From assembly GCF_000708205.1 (NCBI RefSeq), contig NW_014575559.1, positions 1,373-65,372 of the forward strand: a stretch of DNA of 64,000 bases, in the 5' to 3' direction. Source of the stretch: Mixia osmundae IAM 14324 (lineage: Eukaryota; Basidiomycota; Mixiomycetes; Mixiales; Mixiaceae). Shown here piece after piece: positions 44,821-58,837 of this stretch. Position 1 is the stretch's first letter. Each line of letters begins with the position of its first letter. A program made the translations under genes and the position numbers. Below the pieces are notes generated by a model, which had not been told where the DNA came from, searched no databases, and worked only from the letters and a program-made list of their open reading frames with translations.

Positions 44821-46258
44821 ATGTTGTTGGCGCTGGCCCGCCGCGCGTCCCTCTCGCTGCCCTTCTCGTCAGCTGACTCATCTGCGAACATTTCCCCAGC
44901 TCCTGCAATGAGCTCCCTATCAAGCTCGCAAGTCCTCCCCGGGAGCAGAACAGTGATCACCTCGACTCGCCACTTTGACCTGGCAAAGTATTCGAGGGCT
45001 GTCTTCGCACATGGGGGCCCTTTGACCAATGTAAACTCTCAGCCCGACCGACAGAGCATCACATGGCAGCACTTCACACAACCCCGGCTCGTTCTTCTTC
45101 TCGAGACGACGACGACAACGACCACTTCTTCCTCGTCTAGATCGTCCGGCAGCTCGCAGAATGGCAGATCCAACCGACGAACGAGGCAGGACGAGCAGAC
45201 GTCTGACAGTCAGACCTTGCAGATCGCTCTTCGGGTAGTCTGGCATACCCGTCTTGAGCTGCCGTCGGTAAGTCAGATGAGGGCTACTGCATCCCAGAAG
45301 CCCTCGGCCGATGAAGCGATCATGGTAAGCTCTGCACGATCATTCTGCCGTCGATGAGATAACAGTGCGCGCGCAGGAACAGCTTCAGCTCAACTCGTCG
45401 ACACAGTCCGGCACCGACAGTGACATTGTCAAGGTCGTCTGGAAGGCAGCAACGGTCGCTTTTCGATACAGCCCATCTTCGCAACTCACCACGTCCGAAC
45501 CGCCTTTGCAGGTAGGTCCCGAACTGACGGACAGTGCAAGGCTGAGATGCGCACAGGGAGGCCGTTTTCAAGTGCGCCTCGCTGATGCCGGTGCTGCGCA
45601 GGAATTGATCAGCCTGCTCGCCAGCGTATGCCAAGTCAAACAACAGGCCGCAATCGCATCGACTCTACCTGCACGGAACGCCGGCTCTGCTGCTGCTGGT
45701 CCTGCTGCACTGTCACCCTCAAAGCCGATGCAGCATGATCTTATCGAATCTCGTCACTTTGTGAGAGTGGACGAAGACAAATCTTCACAGCCGCATCAGT
45801 TGCGGCCACTTCGACACTTAGATCCCCTACAGCTGCATTCGCCAGATGACCATGGCGATATGGCACAGTCTGCCCATCCTCTGCCTGCTCGATCTACACG
45901 CAAGCGCGTCCTCACCACCAACATTGTTCCATCGACTGCAGTGCGACATCGCCAAAGCCCCGTCCAAGCTTTTGCGCAAGATCCAATCGCTCGCCCTCGG
46001 GTCAAGCGAAATAGAAGACGGTTGTCGTCCGACAGTCCAACCGAAGAGCGCGCAGCGCTGTCATGCACTGCGCTGAAGCTCCCATTGGCTTCGCCAAACA
46101 CAGTATCGGTCGTGAGAACAGCGGAACGCAGCACACAGACAGAAACGCCCATTGATCAGCAGCTGGGACAAGTGCTCGTGTCGAAGCTCAAGTCGGACAA
46201 GTCTTTCCTAGCAATCCTGCGCCGGCTGTGCTGCGATAAACTTGCGGATGCCTCATGA
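44821..46258 (+). CDS. REC114: Rec114-like meiotic recombination protein
   Basis: Rec114 is part of the complex that enables Spo11 to make meiotic double-strand breaks. The N-terminal PH-like strands look right: HFDLAKYSRAVF, a gap, ITWQHFTQPRLVLLLE; then after a GT-AG intron EQLQLNSSTQSG, DSDIVKVVWKAATVAFRYSP, and GGRFQVRLADAGAAQELISL. The pattern matches mammalian REC114 (W-x-V/HF strand, 'L-x-I-V-x-x' helix, 'F.V.F/L' strand, final helix). A C-terminal helix, PIDQQLGQVLVSKLKSDKSF and LAILRRLCCDKLA, is where Rec114 binds Mei4. An internal 45-nt segment at 45512-45556 has good GT-AG signals and no stop, so it is probably spliced. A Thr/Ser run (TTTTTTTSSSS) interrupts the PH region. The start Met is not certain; the identification rests on strand order and length. 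Confidence 0.6.
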
Positions 46259-46322
46259 GCAGCCCAGCATCAATTACAATGCAATACATGGCAATCTACA
46301 CCCTCGAGCTCACGCAAATCGG

Positions 46323-49125
<2,803 letters not shown>

Positions 49126-49287
49126 GTCACAGGTCTGCTAGCTGCACAGTAATGTGGACGCTCGTTGGACCAGGAACGACTTCGCAATCGACGCGACGCG
49201 TTTTTCGCGTAAAGTGCTGCCACCTGCGGTTGTCCGCGGGGAAGCTACCGGCTCCTGCCAGTATCAAGTCGCCGTTGCTTGCTGTAA

Positions 49288-50373
49288 ATGCAGCCCTTGC
49301 GTCATGAGCGGGCTTCGGCGAAAGGGCTCATCCAGTTGTCTCGAGGAACAAGCAATGCCATTGCAACTCGCGCCGGCTGCAGAGCTGTGCTCAGCAGACT
49401 CGAGTTCAGCTACCCACTCAAGCTTATTGCGCCACGACTACCAGCTGACCATGCACCTGCGGATGCTGCCGCTCAGGAAGGCGCGTCGATCGCTGACCTG
49501 ATGATCGTCTATATCCTCAGCTACGGCGGTGGTCTCATATCGGGTGACCAGATAGAGCTCTCAATCCACGTCGAAGCCGGTTGCCGTCTCGTCGCACTGA
49601 CGCAGGGCAGCACCAAAGTATTTCGCAGTCGGTCGCTACAGATGGATGCCTCGCTTTGCGATCGTGCTATGCATCCGTCTGCGGATATGACACGTCAGGC
49701 CATGACAGTGATGGTCGAGCCAGGTGGCTTGTTCGTGCTTATGCCCTCGACGCTGACGCTCTTTGAGCGATCCAGCTACGCTCAGGTCCAGCAAATCAAG
49801 CTGTCTCAAATTGGCGGTGAGCCAAGCAGTAGTGCAAGTCTTGTCCTGCTTGATTGGTATACCTCGGGCCGGTCAGCACGAGGAGAAAATTGGGCTTTCG
49901 ATCAATTGTGCATGGAGAACATCATCACATTGGTAGGACAAGACAAGCATGAGCGACTTGTTGCGCAAGACAGACTCCATCTATCGATCGAGACACCCGA
50001 CATGAAGAGCTATCTGGGTTGCTATCAGTGCTTCGCGACACTCTTCCTTGCCGGACCGCTCGTCGAAGCAGTACTGAACTCGTTCGAGAAGGAGTGGGAC
50101 GAAGAGAGACAATGGCGCTGCGCGAGGCCACAAAGACTCGTATGGAGTTTCAGCTGGCTTGAATCCGACAAGTTATCAGCTTCGCAGACTCGTCTGGCTG
50201 CTTCAAGAATCGCTACAGAGCCTCGCGACCCAGTCGAATGCCTGCGAATCAAGCTTGCAGTCGTGCGCTGTGCTGCAGTATCGAGCGAAGAAGTCAAGGT
50301 CTGGCTGGAGACGCGTCTCGCTTTGCTCGCGCACGTAATCGGTGTCGACGCCTACAGAGCGGCTTTCGTCTGA
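49288..50373 (+). CDS. ureD: Urease accessory protein UreD (UreH)
   Basis: A single exon of 361 residues. UreD helps load nickel into urease together with UreF and UreG. Diagnostic blocks are GLIQLSRGTSNAIATRAGC, SRLEFSYPLKLIAPRLP, LSYGGGLISGDQIELSIHVE and RLVALTQGSTKVFRS; then TVMVEPGGLFVLMPSTLTLF and ERSSYAQVQQ. The C-terminal part (SLVLLDWYTSGRSARGENW, LHLSIETPDMKSYLGCYQC) is the usual UreD tail. The start at 49288 leaves only seven residues before the conserved core and no better upstream Met is in frame. A functional urease is implied elsewhere in the genome. Confidence 0.92.
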   Translation: MQPLRHERASAKGLIQLSRGTSNAIATRAGCRAVLSRLEFSYPLKLIAPRLPADHAPADAAAQEGASIADLMIVYILSYGGGLISGDQIELSIHVEAGCRLVALTQGSTKVFRSRSLQMDASLCDRAMHPSADMTRQAMTVMVEPGGLFVLMPSTLTLFERSSYAQVQQIKLSQIGGEPSSSASLVLLDWYTSGRSARGENWAFDQLCMENIITLVGQDKHERLVAQDRLHLSIETPDMKSYLGCYQCFATLFLAGPLVEAVLNSFEKEWDEERQWRCARPQRLVWSFSWLESDKLSASQTRLAASRIATEPRDPVECLRIKLAVVRCAAVSSEEVKVWLETRLALLAHVIGVDAYRAAFV

Positions 50374-50530
50374 TGCTTGGCAAGGTTACCGTTGATCCAA
50401 TTTGCTGCGCACGCGCCCTCGCAACGTTCGACGCTCGTCGGCGAACGTGCGGTCGTGTAGCTAGGGGCGCTTCGTCGTCGAGCACCCTCGCGCTAATTCA
50501 AGGCGGCGGCTGTCGAACTACGTGCTGACA

Positions 50531-51090
50531 ATGCGACAGTGGCTATCTCTACTGGCATTTGTCTGCTCGGCCTGTCCACTGCGAGCTGTGCCAACCTTGC
50601 CCGCAGCTTCGTCGATGCTGCAGAGCTACGACGTGGCCTGTGTGTCTCTCAGCCTGCCGTTACTTAGGTCTGAATATGGACGACAGACAACATACATGCG
50701 CAGTGTGCGCCCATCACCCGCTATTGGCATGGCACGGTTTTCCAGGTCAACCATGCCGCGGCTTTCTTGACACTCAGTTTGCCATCTCCTTCGGCGGAAC
50801 TTCAATTGATGCTCGTGCGCTCATCGAACGAGGCACAGCCAATTTGACGCTGACCGGTGTCATAGTCTGGAGGCAATGGTCAGATCAACCGAGCGCGGGC
50901 CGTCGAGCGCATTCGCGATAAAGGTGGCAACCGCGTGCTCATCGAATTCATGTGCGCTGTCTGTTTGCTTACCTGGCCCTGACACTAAGCTCATTGCAGA
51001 ACGATTGGCAATATCCGAGGCGAGCCGCCGACTGAGCCAGGATGGACACCAGAGGGTACGCAAACTGTGAGCCCGTCGGACGTGCTCTAA
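50531..51090 (+). CDS. Small secreted-type protein, unrecognised
   Basis: A gene probably lies in this gap. The N-terminal Met (50531) begins a typical signal peptide: MRQWLSLLAFVCSACPLRA. Later exons form an open chain APITRYWHGTVFQVNHAAAF, LTLSLPSPSAELQLML, then after a GT-AG intron SGGNGQINRARAVERIRDKG and GNRVLIEF, and after another GT-AG intron ITIGNIRGEPPTEPGWTP, ending SPSDVL at 51088-51090. The two later introns have good branch-site-like CTGAC/CTAAG elements. The join between the signal-peptide exon and APITRYW is not settled. No known domain was recognised. Predicted size is about 150 residues. Confidence 0.5.
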
Positions 51091-51414
51091 AGAGCTAGCA
51101 GATGGCGCATGTTGTCATGTTCGAGCCACGTACACTGCTTGGGTATGGCTCAACATCGGTACATGTCCTCCATGGTCAACGGGAGCACGCTCACTAAGAC
51201 CCCAACGCAGAGAAGATCGAGCCCGGTAAAGTGACGGTGCAGCAAGTCTGTGACGCCGACCAGTTGCACTGTCCGATTATCAAACGCCTAGAAGGCTCCC
51301 AGAACTGCTGGATCTTAAGTCACTCGTTTCCAGAGCCCTGATATCTCGCACGCTGTACAACCTGCTTATGCAGCATCTACTCATACAGCCCTGCAGCTAG
51401 TTCATTCTGAGCGG
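51091..51414. other. Intergenic between secreted-type gene and RCC2-like gene
   Basis: These 324 bases separate two converging genes. I see no open frame worth calling and no tRNA-like or snoRNA-like fold by eye. Confidence 0.4.
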
Positions 51415-53260
51415 CTACCGTGCCTTCTTTTTCCCCTTTGGGGCCTTTGTTTTGCCTTTTGCCGCTTGATCTTCGAAAGCGTCAACTTTGCGCTTCTTGC
51501 CAGACGACGCTGCACGTTGCTCACCCGAGTCGGCAAGACAGTCATCGCAGAACCATTCCGAGTCTGGGACTTTTTCCAAGCGAGGGTCTGTGCAGCTGAG
51601 ATGATAAGGATACTCGCAACGGTCGCATTCGAGTGGCGGATCGGTCTCGCCGCGATCCTCTTTGCAGACGATGCAGATGTCCGGCGTGTCCGGGGTCTCT
51701 GGCCATCTCGGCAACTGGCTCCAGACGTCAGAACTGGTCGTGCTCGCTGGAGTGCCATCAGACTCTCTCGCAACAGCTTTTCGCAGCTTCTCGAGTACTT
51801 CTAGGGCGTGCGGAGGTCGCACAAGGAAGTAGGTTGTGTTCTGGCCGGCAGCGAGATCAAGGATTTGGAGGCCATCTAGCGTCTCGACGCGGATGGGCAA
51901 AGTTGCGCTTTTGCGCTGGTCGACACCCAGACCAAGCTCGCCGTTAGTGCAATTCTGACCCCAGCCGATAGTGACATTATTGGTCCCCTCGTCATCGGCG
52001 ACTGCAAAGAGTGTCGCGCCTCCCAGGGAGATTAGGCGTTGCTTGTAGGCTTGTATCTCGTGTACAGGCCGGGGATGCATCCAAGGCTGGCCAGATGACC
52101 CGTCACCGCTGGTCTTCCACCGGCCAAAGAGATACAGCATGCGCTGACCGTCGATGACGAAAGAATTCTGCGGCCCGCAACAGATGTATGAGGCGCGCAT
52201 GAGGACATTCGTTTGAGCAAACTGTGAGACGGGCTTAGCCACCAGGAGATCAACTTGGTTGCCCATGCCAGTGCGGCCAAGCGCAGAATAGCCCCAAGCG
52301 TAAAGATAGCCATCGCTATCGAGTGCCAAGCTGTATGAAGATCAGACCCAGATCTCAGGCTTTGACGAGTTGTGACCCACTTGTGTTGCTGTCCGGAGCT
52401 GATCTGGATGATATCCTTGCCTTCGAGGCCGCGTACTGGCATGGGCGTCGGTTGCTCTTGGAAAGCGAGACCTTTGCCGGTGATGTATTCGCCTGTTTTG
52501 CCGCTGCCGAGCACACCTTTCTCGTGACTTCCGAATGCATAGACGCGCCCCGTGGTGGTCAGGATGAGAGAGTAATTGATGCCCGCCGCGACTTGTATCG
52601 CTTTTTCTTTGCCGATGCCGCCCGCAACGACGCGCTTGAAGGCGTGGAGGTCTTTGAGATCATCCTGGCCGCACTGTCCCATCGCGTTTGCACCGGCTGC
52701 ATAAACCTCGCCGGCTTCGGTGACGAGCAAGAGGTGGTGCCTCCCGATGGCAGCATGCACGATGGGACTCTGCGATAGGCCAGAGGGTAGCGTGTTGGCT
52801 GGGTAAAAGCTCGAGTTGAGTAGCGAGACTGGACCCGAGACTGGATCTGGCGCGTTCGTACCCAATGCACCATGCTCGTTACGTCCCCAGAGCCAAGCAG
52901 TCTACGTCTCCGATCAGCTGGAACAATGTGAAAGCGCGTGTGTGCAGGCTGACCCCGTTGATGTCAATGGCGACATGTGTGGCCCCAGAATGGCTCGTGA
53001 ACTGCACTCCCGAGCATCAGCACAGCAACAAGGGAGGCATGCGCATGCGCAGAGCTGACGATGCGTCGAAATGCCACGTGTGCCACCGAGCGCACGATAG
53101 ACGGCGTCGTGACGTCGGCACTGTTTTGGACGGCTTTCCTGCCCGCCGTCGCCCAATCCGTACAGCCAGTGACGACGAGGCGACCCCATGCGCCGTCAAG
53201 ATCTTGCGGGCGCTTGCCGAAGCGAGACTTGATCTCTGCAAAGTGCTCTTCACTCGTCAT
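51415..53260 (-). CDS. RCC2-like propeller protein with a C-terminal PHD finger
   Basis: Starts MTSEEHFAEIKSRFGKRPQD at 53260. The RCC1-type blades include GRLVVTGCTDWATAGRKAVQ, SGATHVAIDING, TAWLWGRNEHGALG, VYAAGANAMGQCGQDDLK, LTTTGRVYAFGSHEKGVLGS, LALDSDGYLYAWGYSALGR and NVTIGWGQNCTNGELGLG. The order resembles human RCC2 (TD-60). Unlike RCC2, the C terminus carries a PHD finger: CIVCKEDRGE, LECDRCEYPYHLSC, EWFCDDC (C4HC3 complete), then a Lys-rich tail (GKKRKVDAFED...KGKKKAR). Introns: one before FTSHSGATHV, one of about 55 nt before TAWLWG, and one before LALDSDG, all GT-AG. A chromatin-reader role is plausible from the PHD finger; the propeller could contact GTPases or chromatin. Confidence 0.82.
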
Positions 53261-53350
53261 CCTTGCCGGCGAAGAGCGTCGCGTCGACTTGGCTTGGAGA
53301 GAGCCAGAGGCGGCCACGAAGAGCAGCGCCCAGTCCGTCCCTTGAGCAGC

Positions 53351-54729
53351 ATGGTGACCGTCAAACTCGAGGTGAGATCGAAGGGCGCCAGTAAGACAGG
53401 TCGACCGGCCCAGGAGATTGCCTTCAGCGAGGAGAAGACGAGCGACATCACCCTGTTCCACCTCAAAGAGGCAGTCAATACGAAACTTCACGTACAGCGT
53501 CTGCAAAGCTGTCAGATGCTCTCAGCTGAGTCAGTCAACAGATCCCCTCAGAGCGACAACGCCTCCTCACGGCGGAAAAGAGAGTGCTGAGCGACGAGGA
53601 CGAGTCAAAGACCTTGGATGCGCTTGGACTCAATGATGGCGACACCGTCACCGTCAAAGACCTCGGCCCTCAGATTTGTAGGTAGCTCAGACTCCTTCCA
53701 TGACGATCGCTGAAGTCTGCTTCCAGCTTGGCGCCTAGTCGTGCGTCACTCTCCCTGTCCTTTGATGGGCGCCTGTCACGCTGCTCATGCCTTACCCCGC
53801 ACTCGCAGTATATCATCGAATACGTACGTCGACGTGCTTCCGCTGGAACCCTACCTGACTGAACGACCGACTCACAGGCCGGTCCCATTGCTATCCACCC
53901 CTTGTTCTACTTTTACGGCTCAAAGTTCATCTACGGCCGCTCACTCGTACACAGCAAGATGCAGACGTGCGCTTTCCTCCCCAGATTTGTGTTCGTTCGC
54001 TCATGCGGATTCTATAGCATGGTGTTCGCCATGATCATGGCACACTACATCAAGCGCGAGCTCGAGACCGTCTTTGTCCACCGCTTTTCCAAAGCGACGA
54101 TGCCTCTCTCCAATGTCTATCGCAATAGTGCCTACTACTGTTCGTTCGCCCTGCCGAGCGAACCTGTCGGCTGATTCGGTCGAGCAGGGATCTTCTCTGG
54201 ATTTTTGCTCGCTTGGCCACTCTACTCGCCCGCCAATTCCTACTCGCAGCTGTACGGCACCTTGCGAGCCAAGAACGAATACCTCTACACTTTGCTGTCT
54301 GTCTGGCTTGTAAGTCTCCGAGCGATTCTATTGGCCCGCTGTTCGTCATGACTTAGCCTATATGGATAGTTTGCGCAAATCTCAAACTTTGTGTCGCACA
54401 TGCAGCTGCGCGCGTTGCGACCGGCAGGCACGCGCGAGCGACACATTCCCTACGGCTACGGCTTCGAGATCGTGTCATGTCCCAACTATTCTTTCGAGAT
54501 ACTCGGCTGGCTCACCGTCGTCGTCATGACGCAAAGCCCCGCAGGTCCGTCTCACGTAAGCATTCTGCGTGATCCCTCGCTGAGCGGTGGCCATGCAGTA
54601 CTGCTGTTTGCAACCATTGGCGTCTATTTCATGTCGACGTGGGCTGTCAGCCGGCACAAGGCGTATCGGCGACAGTTCGGCGACAAATACCCCCGCAACC
54701 GCAAGATTCTGATCCCATATCTGTTCTGA
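53351..54729 (+). CDS. TSC13: Very-long-chain enoyl-CoA reductase (Tsc13)
   Basis: The ER enzyme for the last step of the very-long-chain fatty acid cycle, reducing trans-2-enoyl-CoA with NADPH. The N terminus has a ubiquitin-like region: MVTVKLEVRSKGASKTG, RQRLLTAEKRVLSDED, LNDGDTVTVKDLG. Then SWRLVYIIEYAGPIAIHPLF, YGSKFIYGRS, MAHYIKRELETVFVHRFSKA, TMPLSNVYRNSAYYW, ANSYSQLYGTLRAKNEYLY, RERHIPYGYGFEIVSCPNYS, EILGWLTVVVMTQS, and a C terminus of QFGDKYPRNRKILIPYLF. Eight GT-AG introns restore this. The catalytic Tyr and Lys expected in the C-terminal steroid reductase domain lie within these blocks. It diverges from the RCC2-like gene by only 90 bp. Confidence 0.95.
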
Positions 54730-54782
54730 AGAGGCACAAGAAACAAGAATTGCATAGTGTTACATTACAGCCCTGTCCTCAT

Positions 54783-56904
54783 CTAGGTCGAAGGAAAGTA
54801 GTGATTGTGAGATGGCCGCTCTGGCGCAGACTCGTCGTTGGGTTGAGGTAGAGCAAAAACTGCATTCGAAGTCCGAGGTGGACTCTGAGGCGAGTCGACG
54901 GTGATCGTCGGCGTCGGATCAGTACGTTGGTCCAGTGCAGCTAGCGGCAGTATCTCTGCTTGCTGCGTCAACGTAGTGGTCCGCGCATGGCTCGTCAAGA
55001 CATGAGTTGCCGTGATGGAAGGGGAAGAGGCATCGAGATCTACGTATTTCATGGGAGTCTCGACCCCCTCGTCCGGGTACTCTGATCTTGGGGTCTCGTC
55101 TTCGTAGATCGTTGCAAACGTCGGCCTCGCGTGTCCGTTCTCGATCGTGTTCGCCCTACGCACTTCCTCCTCTTCTGCAATCTCTCGCAACACAGACGGC
55201 CGAATTTTCGCCATCTCGCGATATAAGTACCACGCGACGGCGCAGGTGATGATAAAAGTGAAAATGACCACGAGATATTGAATGACTTTGGAGGCCGTGC
55301 TCCTTTTTGAACCTTCCGTGAGGAAGAACGTGCCCAGATAGACAATCGCGAGCTGTTTCGGCAGAGAGATGACGGCGGCTGCCATGAAGACCCAAATAGA
55401 CATGCCTGTTGACGCAAATACTGCAGTCGTGAAATGGCCAGGTATAGCAGAGAAGCGGGCCAGGCATGCAGTCTTGAAGCCGCCCATCCTGACGAGCCGT
55501 GTCATGCAGCGATAATTGGGGCTGGTCTGTTCAAGTTTGCGCGACCGGCCGGTACAGATACCCTTGAAGGCGTAAAAGTTGCCAACCTCACCGATGAATG
55601 TGCCAGCGCACACGATACCGAAGCCAATCCATAGGCCCCAAATGATACCCACCTGCATCGGACAGAGTCAGTGAGGAGCTCTGGGTAGTTGTGACAAGAC
55701 CCACGAGGATGATGACGAGCTCTGCTCCAAAGAGTGGCGGGAATGAGAGGACAAAGATGATCATGATTGGTATCAGCCAACCGGCCGGCAGATCGCGCAA
55801 TTTGCGTGAGACTGGCAGCAGGGCGACGACAATTGTGTGATGGAAGATCGTCACCACGACTGTGAGGATGACGATGATGCCGATCAAGAGATACCACGGC
55901 CACCATTTCTTCTTGAGGAACATGCCCAGATGGACCGTGCCAAAAGCGGCAGTCTCGACAGGGTAGTCTCGCACATAGTAGAAGGTATCGACGCTGACAA
56001 TGGAGGCAATCGTGGAGCTGCGAGAGCGTCCGACCCGTGGTCTGGTAGGTCGGAGAGGTGTGGTCGTGTTAGTCGTCTCTACCGAACCTGCAGCGCTCAT
56101 GAGCGTGCCTGACCGGGAGCGAGTCGCCGCGGCGTCAAAAGTAGGTGGCATGCCACTAACGGGCGTATTGAGGGCCGACATATCGTAGTCGGCCTGTAAG
56201 CCAGCCGGGCGAGAGTTTGGAGACGACAGGAGTCCCATTTCGCCATTGATGAGAGCAGATTCTGGCACAGGCCCTAGCATTGGGGACTCGTAGTTAGATC
56301 CAGATAGCGGGGCCTGAGCTCGAAGAGAGGGTATAAGCGGTGAGCCCGAGCGCGAGGGCGGGTAGGTCGCGAGGTCAGAGACCAGCGGGTAGCTTCCCGT
56401 GGCGGGCGCGCTGTCTGTCGCGACTGGCTCGAGGACACCGAGCGTCCCGGCCGGGTCTCTCAACGAGTTGCGAAGATTAGTGAGACTTGTCCGCGGAGAC
56501 CGCAGCCTCTTTGGGGATGTCGTTTCGGCCGGCAGCCCCAGGCCATTGGCTGGCTTGCCGGTCGATCCCGCCGCCTGTACATCCTGGCCAGGCGTCGTGG
56601 CAGGCGGCGGCAGACTCCACGTGACGCTCCGTCTGCTGAGATCAGAGCCACTCCGGGCTCGACCCGGCAAGCCCGAGAGGCTCGCGGCTGCTGGCCTGGG
56701 AACGGCAAGGTCCGAGGGCGATGTCGACAGGATGGAAGGCGAGCTGGGCGCTGGCAGCGTACGAGGATTGAGCAAAGAGCCTGATCTCGAGCGTGAACCC
56801 GATCTTGAGGAGGGTCTGCTGGAGCTCGGAGTTGCAGAAGAGAAGGGCGCACGTTTGCCGACGCCAGAGGGTCCGTTAGGCCTGCTGAGGTCCGGGCTGT
56901 CCAT
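54783..56904 (-). CDS. TVP38/TMEM64 (DedA/VTT) family Golgi membrane protein
   Basis: Two exons, about 700 residues. The first half (MDSPDLSRPNGPSGVGKR...) is a disordered Ser/Arg/Pro arm of about 320 residues. The VTT domain follows: KKWWPWYLLIGIIVILTVVV, LLPVSRKLRDLPAGWLIPI, LSFPPLFGAELVIIL, then after a GT-AG intron VGIIWGLWIGFGIVCAGT, FIGEVGNFYAFKGIC, RFSAIPGHFTTAVFAS and TGMSIWVFMAAAVISLPKQL. The 'F..F..R..P.......G' block is typical of the family. A long cytosolic tail follows. In yeast Tvp38 sits in late Golgi vesicles; VTT proteins include lipid scramblases. Start at 56904. Confidence 0.85.
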
Positions 56905-57364
56905 GTAAGGATTGGTTGGGCTGTCTCGTCGAAGCTATGTCGGCTGGTCAGAAGGTGACCTTGAAATCACTCCTGGCTGGCTTCTCGGCCAAGCTTGTCG
57001 TGGTAGGAACGACCTCTAGATCTCCAAGGGCTGCGTTGCGTGGCTCGATGTCGCTAGGGGCTGACAGAGACAGTCGAAAGAGCCATCGTGTATCGTCATG
57101 CTCTATGTCGCTCAGCTTGGCGATGGTCTGTTCTCGTCTGTCTAGCGTACTACTTCGCGCCTGGTGCTATATTTGCTCTACACTGCAGGTCGAACTCCTC
57201 CTAGGCCGTCCTGCGTTTCCGACGACGTGATCGCATGATCGGCTAATTTGCAAAAAGCGCGCCTCATCAGGCGGACACGTACACAGATCGGTCAGCGCTC
57301 AGTGCTTCGGCTCGCGGTGGTGGGGCGCTCGAGCAGACAGCGACTGTGGACTGCTCGCTCCACG
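56905..57364. other. Divergent intergenic region
   Basis: About 460 bases between the TVP38-family start and the alpha/beta hydrolase start. No convincing gene or repeat is seen. Confidence 0.4.
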
Positions 57365-58793
57365 ATGAGCGTTTTCCTCAATCCGGGCGTACACACCAAC
57401 GCTGTACTCGTCAAAGCCCATCAGCATCGTATGCTCGCAAGCACTCTGCTTGCTCGGCAGCCTTTCAAAGCGATTGTCTTGATCTACTATATCACCTCGA
57501 GCTTGTTTGTCTGTGCACCAGCATGGGCTCTCTGGTACTTACCGCGTTCGAACCGACCGCGTCGCTCGTGGTCGCTCGCACATCTGCTCATGACAAAGCT
57601 CATCTTTCGCATTTCCGCGGGTGTAGTCAGAACTCGGGTCGCCATGCAAGCGCGCGACCCATTTGAGGACCACACGAGGCCAGCAGGCAGAGCTGCGGAA
57701 GCTCTGAAGGAATGCGACTTTGAATTCGTCGAGCCTGTTGCAGACGACAAGGTGAAAGGCTTCGCGGCGGATCCTGACATCAAGCCAGGCAAGCCGCTTG
57801 AAAGCTCACCATGTAACGTGTAGCCTGATCGTGCATTGCAGAGCGTGTTGGCGCGTATATCTGGCCGAGCAGTTCAAGGCTAGATGATCCTGAAGACCGC
57901 CGTCTCGTCATGCTCTTCTGTCATGGAGGAGCCTACACGTACCACTCTGCTCATCCTACCAGCGACACGTCACGCATCCCACGCCAATTTGTGAAATCCT
58001 ACACCGACACTGTCAAGGCTATCTATTCGGTTGACTTCCGGACGAGCTTGCATACGCCTGCACCTGCACAGCTGCTCGATGCCATATCTGCCTATGCCAC
58101 CCTGATCGATAAGCATCATGTACCGCCGCAGTCCATCATCATCACCGGGAACTCTGCAGGAGGAAACCTGTGCCTCGCGCTGGCTAGATATCTGCGCGAT
58201 GAGCAGGTCTATCCGCTGCCAGGTGGAATCTACCTGCAATCGTAGGTCTCGCTCGAGCATCGTCTCACCGGCCAAGCTGATCTGGACCCAGACCGTGGTC
58301 GAACCCTTCCTACAACACCAAGATAGATGGCTACAACTCATCCATTCTGCGTAATTGCAATGTCGATTTTCTCAACTTTCCCGCGCTCGGTGATTTCGTC
58401 CAGGCAGCATTAAGAGGGACCAAACCCAGAGAATATCTCAACTCGCTCTACATTTCTCCCGGCCGGCCAGCCTTGCAAGTCACCGAAGCGGCGTTCAAAG
58501 GCTTCCCGAGGACCTTCATCAACTATGGAGAAGCCGAAATACTGTACGAAGAGATTCGAGTGCTCATCGAACGTATGCGTCTCGGCGGCGTCGAGCTCGA
58601 GATCGACGAGATAACAGACGCGATGCACGATCCTTTGGTGAGACTCGAACCTACTCGCGCACAGAAGCTGATGCTGAGGCAGTGCACCGAAACGGGCAAT
58701 GTCGAGCGCATAGACCGGATCATCGAAGCCACTCGTCCATGGCTCACGCAATGCCTCAAGGATGCCCATGCGAGCCACGCGGGCCAACAATAG
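57365..58793 (+). CDS. Alpha/beta hydrolase, HSL/steryl-acetyl-hydrolase-like
   Basis: Joined exons give about 435 residues. An N-terminal hydrophobic segment (FKAIVLIYYITSSLFVCAPA) suggests a membrane anchor, as in yeast steryl acetyl hydrolase Say1. The hydrolase core has VMLFCHGGAY (oxyanion HGG), IIITGNSAGGNLCLALARY (nucleophile GNSAGG), LQSPWSNPSYNTKIDGYNSS, FPRTFINYGEAEILYEEI and a final DAMHDPL with the likely catalytic His. The first intron, 57789-57841, starts GCAAGC after CCAG and is 53 nt; the GT near it would create a stop or a very short intron. The second is GT-AG. The third catalytic acid is probably the E or D in the YGEAE region. It ends 45 bases from SPA2. Confidence 0.83.
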
Positions 58794-58837
58794 ACGACAT
58801 GCGAGCTTGCTGAACAGACATGCATCATACATTATGC

